Under the pieces are notes generated by a model that saw only the letters and a program-made list of their open reading frames with translations, was not told where the DNA came from and ran no database searches. From the NCBI GenBank assembly GCA_910580075.1, contig CAJTVR010000100.1:1-16084 (forward strand): a stretch of DNA of 16,084 nt. The letters run 5' to 3'. This DNA is from an uncultured Eubacterium sp. (lineage in GTDB: Bacteria; Bacillota; Clostridia; Lachnospirales; Lachnospiraceae). Within the stretch, counting starts at the first letter, position 1. Each line of letters opens with the position of its first letter. Positions 1-5,677 of the stretch are shown here, in pieces. A program made the position numbers and the translations under genes.

Positions 1-2
1 TG

Positions 3-464
3 CAGATCCAGCCGGACACCCATGTGTATGAGGGCGAATTGGAGCAAGCCCTGATCGACCATCTTCAGCATTTCCTGTTGGAACTTGGACGAGGCTTTTC
101 ATTCGTGGCGCGCCAAAAGCGGTTTACACTGGATGGGCAGGACTTTTTCATCGACCTGGTTTTTTATAATTATATTCTGAAATGCTTTGTCCTCATAGAT
201 TTGAAAATGGGCAAGCTGACCCATCAGGATTTGGGCCAGATGCAGATGTATGTGAATTATTACACTCGTGAGATGATGAATGACGGTGATACGCCGCCGA
301 TTGGCATTGTCCTTTGCGCGGACAAAGGAGATTCCATTGTAAAATACACGCTGCCGGAAGATAACCGCCAGATATTCGCGTCGAAGTATTTTACTTATCT
401 GCCATCAGAAGAAGAATTGAAACGGGAGCTGAACCTGGACAGCTTTTATAAGCTGGAAGAATAA
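3..464 (+). CDS. YhcG/DUF1016-family PDDEXK nuclease, C-terminal part (5' end outside window)
   Basis: The frame is open to the left edge (residues read QIQPDTH before a GTG at 24), so only the C-terminal domain is present. The GTG at 24 has no visible ribosome site and is unlikely to be the true start. The text matches the YhcG C-terminal nuclease fold: an LEQALIDHLQ helix, then GFSFVARQKR, then FFIDLVFYN, and a LIDLK strand giving the (D/E)xK catalytic motif, followed by a DLGQMQMYVNYY helix with the Q-x-x-x-Y signature. YhcG proteins are about 340-380 residues with an N-terminal DUF1016 winged-helix region. They are usually found on mobile elements or beside restriction systems, and their function is poorly defined. 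The stop is one base before the next gene's ATG, so the two are probably cotranscribed. Confidence 0.85.
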   Translation, partial: QIQPDTHVYEGELEQALIDHLQHFLLELGRGFSFVARQKRFTLDGQDFFIDLVFYNYILKCFVLIDLKMGKLTHQDLGQMQMYVNYYTREMMNDGDTPPIGIVLCADKGDSIVKYTLPEDNRQIFASKYFTYLPSEEELKRELNLDSFYKLEE

Positions 465-465
465 T

Positions 466-675
466 ATGGGAGCCAGTAATAAAGTCTGCCCCGGCTGCGG
501 CAGAAAAATGAAACAGCAGTTTATCGGCTTGCAGCATTGTAAATGCGGGATAAGCTGGAAAAAAGACATCGGGTTTTTTGAGCGCACCAGCGATATGGTC
601 TTTGCGTTAGAACGCCGGACCATTGGAAAAAAGGTCAGACAGATTCCGGTAATCCGATATAAAAATGGTGAATAA
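466..675 (+). CDS. Small zinc-ribbon protein, mobile-element associated
   Basis: A 69-residue basic protein with four cysteines in a ribbon-like layout: C8 and C11 (CPGC) and C25 and C27 (CKC), the second pair followed by GISW. Its C-terminus is rich in Lys and Arg. It begins one base after the stop of the YhcG-type gene and is followed directly by a hairpin terminator, so it is the last gene of that transcript. No ribosome site is obvious, and translational coupling to the upstream gene is likely. It resembles short conserved proteins seen in ICE cargo of gut Clostridia, but I cannot assign a role. Nucleic-acid or protein binding through zinc is the most that can be inferred. The ORF is probably real because of the conserved-looking cysteine spacing and tight packing. 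Confidence 0.65.
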   Translation: MGASNKVCPGCGRKMKQQFIGLQHCKCGISWKKDIGFFERTSDMVFALERRTIGKKVRQIPVIRYKNGE

Positions 676-686
676 AAAGAAACAGG

Positions 687-710
687 CGGTCTGCGTATGC
701 AGGCCGTTTT
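687..710 (+). terminator. Rho-independent terminator after the zinc-ribbon gene
   Basis: The stem CGGTCTGC (687-694) pairs with GCAGGCCG (699-706) over 8 bp with one G-U wobble. The loop is GTAT, and TTTTGT follows. It lies 12 bases after the stop of the zinc-ribbon ORF. Confidence 0.75.
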
Positions 711-722
711 GTGATAGGGAGG

Positions 723-806
723 GTTCCATCATGTGTCCCCGGCGAGATTACCCCGGAAGAAGCCAACCGGATGGGCGTGGAGTTTGTCTGGAACGCGGTT
801 GCATAA
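723..806 (+). pseudogene. Relaxase (MobA/VirD2-like) remnant
   Basis: Read in the frame starting at 723, the sequence gives VPSCVPGEITPEEANRMG and then VEFVWNAVA and a stop at 804-806. The phrase PGE-x-TPEEAN-x-x-G followed by a short helix is characteristic of the segment just ahead of the histidine triad in Firmicutes mobilization relaxases. Nothing upstream supplies the catalytic Tyr region, and the histidine triad expected downstream is missing. The other forward frame here (starting near 665) has an ATG but no family resemblance. The call is an inference from a recognised motif of about 20 residues. Confidence 0.5.
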
Positions 807-825
807 TTAGCACCCTTTTTGGAAA

Positions 826-1414
826 TTATGGCTGCTCTTTCGGAGTTAGTCTGTCATATTGGACGGCAATCTCTCCAGTATTCAGGTTTTTCTTTTCTTT
901 ATAGAGCATGGTGTAACGTGGCTGCCCCGCTGCGTAATCCTTCTTTTCTTTCGGGAAGAAAGACCGGCAAAAGTATTTTTCACTGTCTTTGTATTCCGCA
1001 ATAAAAATGTAAATATCGCTGTTTTTAAAAGGTGTCGATAGCAAATAATCGGCTTCGATTAACGAAAACTGATTTAATTTTGCGTTGTAGCGAAACACCA
1101 AACGGTTATCATCCAAGAGTTGTTCAATCAAAGCCAATGGTTCAAACCGGTTCTCAATTTGAGTCAGATAGCGGCTTTTCGTTAAAGTTTCATAGGTGGT
1201 GTTTCCATTTTACGATTTCATCAAACACAGAACCACGATTTTGTTTTGCTATCCGCAAATCTTTCAGCTTTCCAAGCCCCATCAGGTGATGAAAGTCCAA
1301 TTTGGAAAAGCCAATCACTAACTCTACAGTTTTTCCCTTTCGGCCAATAATAATCCGATATTGTATCTCCAACAATTTTTCAAATGCTTTTGCACACTTT
1401 AGTAATTTATCCAT
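826..1414 (-). pseudogene. PBECR4-domain protein gene, disrupted by a one-base frameshift
   Basis: The 5' half starts at ATG 1414 (MDKLLKCAKAFEKLLE) behind an AGAGAGG ribosome site. It runs to a frameshift near 1207, where that frame ends at 1190. The 3' half continues in the next frame (TTYETLTKSRY, then ENRFEPLALIEQLLDDN) to the stop at 826-828. Removing one base near 1207 (an extra T in the coding strand between AAA and GGAAAC) restores an uninterrupted product of about 195 residues. Both halves match PBECR4 proteins, predicted BECR-fold nuclease-like domains common on ICEs: DFHHL, FRYN, CRSFFP-x-x-KKDY, YTMLYKEK and TGE-x-x-VQYDRL. The end is complete. A sequencing error could mimic the frameshift. 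Confidence 0.75.
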
Positions 1415-1435
1415 AAATCCTCTCTGTACATAAAG

Positions 1436-1464
1436 AAAGCCGCCCTGCGATGCAAGGCGGCTTT
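1436..1464 (-). terminator. Strong hairpin upstream of the PBECR4 gene
   Basis: AAAGCCGCC (1436-1444) pairs perfectly with GGCGGCTTT (1456-1464), with a further TGC/GCA inner stem around a GAT loop. Read on the minus strand, the stem is followed by CTTT, so it could terminate a transcript entering from the right. It sits 22 bases ahead of the PBECR4 start, so it could also act in that gene's leader. The tract after the stem is short, which lowers confidence in a terminator role. Confidence 0.5.
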
Positions 1465-1741
1465 GAGCATTTTCTTTCGGCTTTGCAGCCTGCTCCGGTT
1501 TGAGGTTACTGCACAACCCCTGCTGAAAGCTCTACATAACAAGGCATTCCGGTACGCTATTATGCTTCAACGCTTTGGCAGACACACGCCGTTGCCTACC
1601 TTGTACTATTATTATATGCAATTTTAGAAAATATGTCAATCCAGTTGAAAAATCATTATGTAAAAGATGCCTTAAGTTAATGATATGATACTAGGGTCAA
1701 AAGGGTATTTTTAACTAACTTTGGAAAGAACCATAATTATC
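1465..1741. other. Intergenic junction between element remnant and chromosomal block
   Basis: No gene is supported here. Reading frames are short and lack ribosome sites. Around 1540-1605 a CAAGG..CCTTG pair of ends encloses a mixed-sequence segment that could be a leftover of an element gene or a structured RNA. From about 1617 the base composition turns strongly AT-rich. A GGGTCAAAAGGGT segment (1694-1706) lies in the AT-rich part and might mark an element boundary, but no matching repeat is visible in the window. Confidence 0.4.
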
Positions 1742-1770
1742 TTGACATATATAGATTACCGATATATAAT
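1742..1770 (+). promoter_or_regulatory. Consensus sigma-A promoter of padR
   Basis: TTGACA (1742-1747), a 17-base spacer and TATAAT (1765-1770) match both hexamers of the housekeeping consensus exactly. The first copy of the operator-like repeat occupies the spacer and the -10 element, so a bound repressor would block polymerase directly. The predicted start of transcription is near 1777, leaving a leader of about 209 nt before padR. Confidence 0.85.
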
Positions 1771-1800
1771 ACAATAAATGTATAGATTGCCGATATATAA
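1750..1800 (+). repeat. Two operator-like direct repeats in the padR promoter
   Basis: TATAGATTACCGATATATAA at 1750-1769 recurs at 1781-1800 with a single A/G difference, offset by 31 bases, close to three helical turns. Each copy is flanked by TATA arms that give it partial dyad symmetry (TATA..GAT..GAT..TATA). The first copy covers the promoter spacer and -10 and the second covers the region just past the start of transcription. PadR repressors usually autoregulate by binding such sites, so these are the likely PadR operators. That link is inferred from position. Confidence 0.7.
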
Positions 1801-1985
1801 CATCTGTTACCTTAGATTTTACATTATAACCACACTCCCGGAGCATCCTGCATGGAACGGCCACGTTCCGGCTAAATTAATCTGTAACCAGACTATACCG
1901 TATTTCAGCTGCTCTGTCAGTTCTGCGTCCGGGTAATCTATACTCATATACAGATACTTTAAAACAACAAAGGGAGGAAAACAAA
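1777..1985 (+). promoter_or_regulatory. Long structured 5' leader of padR
   Basis: About 209 nt separate the predicted transcription start from padR. GGTAATCTATA (1932-1942) is the reverse complement of the operator core. As RNA it can pair with UAUAGAUUGCC (1781-1791) over 11 bp with one G-U pair, closing a ~150-nt domain. Inside that domain are GGAACG/CGTTCC (1854-1859 with 1864-1869) and CCGGAGC/GTTCCGG (1838-1844 with 1865-1871). These two stems share bases and cannot form together. No known riboswitch class is recognised. Confidence 0.4.
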
Positions 1986-2336
1986 ATGTCTATTGACAAA
2001 AGTCTGATTTCTGGCAGCACTGCAACTTTAATTCTGCGGCTGTTAGAAGAAAAGGACATGTATGGCTACGAAATGATTGAAACTTTACGGCAGCGTTCCC
2101 AAAATATATTTGAACTGAAAGCCGGAACACTTTATCCTCTGCTGCATTCTTTAGAAAGCAAAGGTCTTTTAAACTCTTATGAATCTGCCTGCAGTGGAAA
2201 ACTTCGCAAATATTACCAGATTACCAAAAACGGACGCCGCTTTTTGGATGAAAAAAAACAGGAATGGAAGATTTATGCCCAGGCTGTTGCCGATGTGCTA
2301 TATTTTGTTAGTTGCAAAAAAATAATCAGCATTTAA
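1986..2336 (+). CDS. PadR-family transcriptional regulator
   Basis: A 116-residue winged-helix DNA-binding repressor. The core runs from about residue 10 to 85: ATLILRLLEEKDMYGYEMIETL, then ELKAGTLYPLLHSLESKGLL, then KLRKYYQITKNGRRFL. This is the PadR fold with its characteristic GTLYPLL-LE-x-x-GL recognition helix region and YYxIT-x-x-G wing. The C-terminal dimerisation helix begins near W94. It ends in an atypical hydrophobic and lysine tail (VSCKKIISI), which may reflect drift of the stop. The start is fixed by GGGAGG seven bases ahead of the ATG. Family members commonly repress their own operon and a neighbouring membrane-protein gene, and respond to small hydrophobic or cell-envelope-active compounds. 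Here the next gene carries a HAAS/permease-prefix domain, a usual PadR partner. Repression through the repeats at 1750-1800 is inferred. Confidence 0.92.
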   Translation: MSIDKSLISGSTATLILRLLEEKDMYGYEMIETLRQRSQNIFELKAGTLYPLLHSLESKGLLNSYESACSGKLRKYYQITKNGRRFLDEKKQEWKIYAQAVADVLYFVSCKKIISI

Positions 2337-2512
2337 ATTTTTGGCTTATTATTTTGCCGGCAGTCTGTTTCGAAATCTATGTTTCTTAATGCATTGACTG
2401 CAGATGCAGGATTAAAAACACTGCAGACCCTGCTGAAAATTTAAACAGCCTTTAAAACCGAATCTATATCCGTTTTATTTAATGTTAAAATATAATAAAG
2501 GAGTAAACCCCT

Positions 2513-4051
2513 GTGAAAAACAAACACGAAAATAATTTTGAAACCAGTCATTATGATAGCAGCCGCGACACTGATAACTGCTTTGATAACCTTTCTGACA
2601 GCAGCCGCAATAATTTTTCTGATAACAGCTGCAGTAACGTTTCTGATAACAGCTGTGAAAACCATTCTGACAACTGCTGTAATAGCTTTTCTGATAACAG
2701 TTACATAGAAACACTTCTGGCACAGATTCGGGAAAAACGTGCAAAAGAATCCATTCGCCAGGAAATTGAAAATCATCTGGAAGAACAGCAGTCTTCTTAT
2801 ATTGCCATGGGCATGACCAGAGATTCTGCCATGCGAAAAGCTGTTGCAGATATGGGGGATCCGGTAGAAACCGGAGCTGCTCTGGACCGGATACACAGGC
2901 CGAGACCGGCTTTCGGCATGCTGGCAGTTATTGCTGTTTTATGCTTTACGGGAGTCCTGCTGCAGTATACAATGCTGCATTTTGGCGGCACGCTTCAGCA
3001 GGAGGCCTATTTTTTTAAAAAACAGTGTCTCTACGCTGCTGTAGGTTTTGTAATACTGTGTGCTGTCTATCTGACAGACTATACAAGAATTGCCAGATAC
3101 AGCAGACAGCTGTGTGCAGGCATGCTGTTGTTTTTATTTTTTCAGGCAGCATATGGGACATCATATATCCACTCAAAACCTTACTGGCTGGCAGGGATCA
3201 AAATTTTTGGCATCGTGCTGTCTCCTTCCCTGTTTTTGTACCTTTATATACCGCTGTACTGTGCCGTACTGTACTCTTATCGGAACTGCCAGAAAAAAGA
3301 CCTGTTGAAAATACTGCTATATACCATACTGCCAGTCTGTATTTCCTGTCGGATCTCTTATCTGCATGTTACACTGAATCTGACAGTCATTCTGCTTTTG
3401 CTGTCTGCTGCTGCCGTTAAAAAAGGCTGGTTTCATACAGCTAAGGGAAGATTCTTCCATAAAGGTGCTATTCTTATTCCGGCTGGCATGCTGGCTTTCC
3501 TGATACCTGTATTCCCGCTCGCCGCATACCAGTCAGAGCGGATAAAAGCATGGCTCATTCCTGGATATAATCAAAACGGTGCCGGATATAGTTATCATGT
3601 GATCCGTGATATTTTAAGCGGCAGCCGTCTGATTGGGAAGAGCAGGACAATGACTGCTGTCGGATTTCTGCCGGATTGTCCGTCTGATTATATACTGACT
3701 TATATTATCGGAAATTTCGGAGTGTTTGCCGCTGCGGCGCTTGTTATACTGATTGCCATGCTTGCTGCAAAACTGCTGCATATTTCTATTCATCAGAAAA
3801 ACCAGCTTGGAATGATTATGGGACTTGGATGCAGTCTTGTCTTTTCTCTTCAGGCTGCTGAATATATTTTAGTAAATCTGTCGCTGCTGCCGGCAGCCGG
3901 CCTTTATTTTCCGCTGATTTCCTTTGGCGGCAGCGGTATGGTGCAGATCTGCATTCTTCTCGGTATTCTGCTGAGTATCTACCGTTATGAGAATGTCGTT
4001 TCAGAACCAGGGCAAAACCAGCCTGTTAAAACTATTACAAAATTATTATAA
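2513..4051 (+). CDS. HAAS-prefixed FtsW/RodA/SpoVE-like membrane protein with N-terminal octad repeats
   Basis: A 512-residue protein with three parts. Residues 1-64 are hydrophilic and rich in Ser, Asn, Asp and Cys, with five tandem octads. Residues 65-130 form a permease-prefix/HAAS helix bundle (QEIENHLEEQQSSYIAMG, then MRKAVADMGDP). Residues 131-495 hold about ten membrane helices with SEDS signatures: YQSERIKAWLIPG, LPDCPSDYILTYI and PLISFGGSGM. D392 in SDYI aligns with the catalytic Asp of FtsW/RodA (HTDF), so polymerase activity is possible though unproven. The SEDS domain is diverged, for instance LIPGYNQNGAGYSYH in the loop. The GTG start follows AAGGAG by nine bases. HAAS-SEDS fusions next to padR occur in Lachnospiraceae, but the octad repeats are unusual. 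No cognate class B PBP gene is visible. padR ends 176 bases upstream; that gap holds no promoter I trust, so cotranscription is likely. Confidence 0.85.
   Translation: MKNKHENNFETSHYDSSRDTDNCFDNLSDSSRNNFSDNSCSNVSDNSCENHSDNCCNSFSDNSYIETLLAQIREKRAKESIRQEIENHLEEQQSSYIAMGMTRDSAMRKAVADMGDPVETGAALDRIHRPRPAFGMLAVIAVLCFTGVLLQYTMLHFGGTLQQEAYFFKKQCLYAAVGFVILCAVYLTDYTRIARYSRQLCAGMLLFLFFQAAYGTSYIHSKPYWLAGIKIFGIVLSPSLFLYLYIPLYCAVLYSYRNCQKKDLLKILLYTILPVCISCRISYLHVTLNLTVILLLLSAAAVKKGWFHTAKGRFFHKGAILIPAGMLAFLIPVFPLAAYQSERIKAWLIPGYNQNGAGYSYHVIRDILSGSRLIGKSRTMTAVGFLPDCPSDYILTYIIGNFGVFAAAALVILIAMLAAKLLHISIHQKNQLGMIMGLGCSLVFSLQAAEYILVNLSLLPAAGLYFPLISFGGSGMVQICILLGILLSIYRYENVVSEPGQNQPVKTITKLL
2588..2707 (+). repeat. 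Five 24-bp tandem repeats coding Ser/Asn/Asp/Cys octapeptides
   Basis: Five in-frame 24-base units start at 2588, 2612, 2636, 2660 and 2684. They code octads of the form N-x-S-D-N-S-C-x, for example NFSDNSCS and NVSDNSCE. The TCTGA(T/C) core and AACAGCTG are shared at DNA level, pointing to expansion by duplication. The array lies in the cytoplasmic or non-membrane N-terminus, ahead of the HAAS domain. Confidence 0.85.
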
Positions 4052-4072
4052 AAAAGGTACAGATACACATTA

Positions 4073-4094
4073 TTTTGTAACAATTTGTACAAAA
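4073..4094 (+). promoter_or_regulatory. Inverted repeat upstream of the VanZ-like gene
   Basis: TTTTGTA (4073-4079) and TACAAAA (4088-4094) form a perfect 7-bp dyad with an 8-base centre in the 59-base gap before the VanZ-like gene. The dyad is operator-like in size and placement. It is AT-rich and may be fortuitous. Confidence 0.3.
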
Positions 4095-4110
4095 ATGAAA
4101 GGATTTCATT

Positions 4111-5532
4111 ATGAGGCTAACATATCTTTTCGAACTTGCCGAAAAATATCTTAAACTAGGACTGACTGCAGCAGGATTGATGGCGGTATGCGTCTGTACC
4201 GGTTATCTGATTTACCGGAAAATTTTACACGGCAAGGCAGGTTTCCCATTGAAAAAGCTGGCAGCTGCGGCTGTCATCCTATGTTATCTGACCGTAGTGC
4301 TCGGCGCTACACTGATAGAGCGAAACAGCGTATGGTCTGGCAGACAGGTTTCACTTCTCCCGTTTCTGTCTTACAGTGAAGCGTGGAACAGTTTTTCTAT
4401 GCAGGCGTGGCGGAATATTATTTTAAATATCTGCATGTTCATACCTCTGGGATTCCTGCTGCCGTTTTACGGCAGATACTGGCAGAAAGCTTTCCGGACT
4501 TATCTGACGGGGCTTGCTTTTACACTTTTCATTGAACTTGTGCAGCTTATTTTCAGTCTCGGTATTTTTGAACTGGATGATTTATTTAATAACCTGCTTG
4601 GGACTATGACAGGATACGGTTTTTACCGTCTTTTCTGTCTGGCTTCTAAAAAAAACAGGCCGGACCGTAAAACACTGCTTAGAACGGCGCTGTATCAGCT
4701 TCCTCTTATACTGGCTGCCGTAATGTTTCTTACGATTTTTACGGTATACAGACTTCAGGAATTTGGCAATCTGCAGTTCTGTTATATCAGCAGGGCAGAC
4801 ATGTCTTCCACAGAGCTTACGCTCCAGACGGATTTATCCGCCCAGACACCGGAAGTACCTGTATACCGGATGTCTGTAGCAGATGAATCACAGACACATG
4901 CACTGGCTCAGGAACTTTTTGAAAGACTTGGCACACAGGCTGATGATTCACAGACAGATCTTTATGATAATACGGCTGTTTACTGGAATTCTGGCAGAAT
5001 GTACAGTGTCTGGATTGATTATGCCGGATGCCCGCTGAGTTTTACAGATTTTAACATGTTTACGGATCAGGAAGAAGACGGCATTACACAGCAGGAAGGC
5101 TGCAGCAGGGAAGAAATACTGGAAGCATTAAAACCGTTCGGCATTGAAGTACCGCAAAGCGCACAGTTCAGGGACGAGGGAAACGGCAGATATGTATTTG
5201 AAGCAGATGAACCCGCACAGGACAGTCTGTGTCAGGGAACACTTTCATGTACTTATTTTTCAAATGGAAAAATTTACTCTTTTGAAAACAATATCCTTAC
5301 ATATAAAAAGTACCGTGACTGTACGGTTATTTCGGAACAGGATGCCTTTAAAAAGCTCAAAGAAGGCAGATTCCGCGCAGATTATTTTCCGGACGGACTC
5401 ACATCCATAGAAGTATTATCCGTAAAGCTGCAGTATGCTGCGGATTCAAAAGGATTTTACCAGCCTGTTTATGCATTTACTGCCAACGTCAGCGGTAAAA
5501 AATCCGAAATTCTTATACCTGCGCTTTCGTAA
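4111..5532 (+). CDS. VanZ-family membrane protein with large C-terminal ectodomain
   Basis: A 473-residue protein. The N-terminal ~180 residues are VanZ-like, with helices near 15-34, 49-69, 102-119 and 129-149. The family motifs are N107-ICMFIPLGFLLP, E142-x-x-Q145, E154-LDD and N161-LLG-x-x-x-GY. A last helix (196-214) leads into about 258 residues that look extracytoplasmic (polar, Tyr-rich, mixed beta, no recognised motif). VanZ proteins affect tolerance to teicoplanin, antimicrobial peptides or lysozyme by an unclear route, and stand-alone VanZ is usually 150-210 residues. The extra ectodomain is therefore notable. Its repeating strand/turn texture faintly recalls YycH/YycI or PepSY-type modules, but I would not assign either. 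The ATG is preceded by GAAAGGA. The 59-base gap to the SEDS-like gene suggests a shared transcript. Confidence 0.85.
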   Translation: MRLTYLFELAEKYLKLGLTAAGLMAVCVCTGYLIYRKILHGKAGFPLKKLAAAAVILCYLTVVLGATLIERNSVWSGRQVSLLPFLSYSEAWNSFSMQAWRNIILNICMFIPLGFLLPFYGRYWQKAFRTYLTGLAFTLFIELVQLIFSLGIFELDDLFNNLLGTMTGYGFYRLFCLASKKNRPDRKTLLRTALYQLPLILAAVMFLTIFTVYRLQEFGNLQFCYISRADMSSTELTLQTDLSAQTPEVPVYRMSVADESQTHALAQELFERLGTQADDSQTDLYDNTAVYWNSGRMYSVWIDYAGCPLSFTDFNMFTDQEEDGITQQEGCSREEILEALKPFGIEVPQSAQFRDEGNGRYVFEADEPAQDSLCQGTLSCTYFSNGKIYSFENNILTYKKYRDCTVISEQDAFKKLKEGRFRADYFPDGLTSIEVLSVKLQYAADSKGFYQPVYAFTANVSGKKSEILIPALS

Positions 5533-5607
5533 TACTGGATTTATACAGCGAATTCTGCACGATTTTGTCACTAAACCTGTTATTTTTATCATTTCAGCCG
5601 ATAGTAC

Positions 5608-5636
5608 TTTATCTGCCAGCCCTTTTATGCTATGAT
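5608..5636 (+). promoter_or_regulatory. Extended -10 promoter of the SGNH gene
   Basis: TATGAT (5631-5636) is preceded by TGC (5628-5630), an extended -10. A weak -35, TTTATC (5608-5613), lies at 17-base spacing. It sits in the 145-base gap after the VanZ-like gene. The SGNH gene can thus be transcribed separately from the PadR block. Confidence 0.55.
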
Positions 5637-5677
5637 ATCAGCAGCCATAATCTGAACGTTAAGAAAGGGTGAATACT

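Larger units (their letters stand above)
1..1616. mobile_element. Eroded end of an integrative/mobilizable element
   Basis: This stretch groups genes typical of ICE or mobilizable-element cargo: a YhcG-type nuclease domain, a small zinc-ribbon ORF, a relaxase scrap and a PBECR4-domain gene. Two of the four are visibly broken and none belongs to the chromosomal operons that follow. No integrase, att repeat or intact relaxase is seen, so the limits are approximate. The right limit is set where the last element-like sequence gives way to the AT-rich region before the padR promoter. The element identity is inferred from gene content only. Confidence 0.45.

Noticed and set aside
665..904. Plus-strand 79-codon frame with MCPRRDYPGRSQ
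   Set aside because: It is out of frame with the relaxase-like motif, crosses the terminator and overlaps the PBECR4 pseudogene on the other strand.
2480..2503. TATAAT at 2491 as a promoter for the SEDS-like gene
   Set aside because: It abuts the ribosome site, so a transcript starting from it would begin within or after the Shine-Dalgarno sequence, and no -35 is visible.
2588..2707. CRISPR-like array
   Set aside because: Units are contiguous 24-mers in frame within a coding region with no spacers.
2441..2896. Long minus-strand frame opposite the octad-repeat gene
   Set aside because: It is an antisense shadow of the repeat array; it has no ribosome site, and its repeats simply mirror the sense strand.
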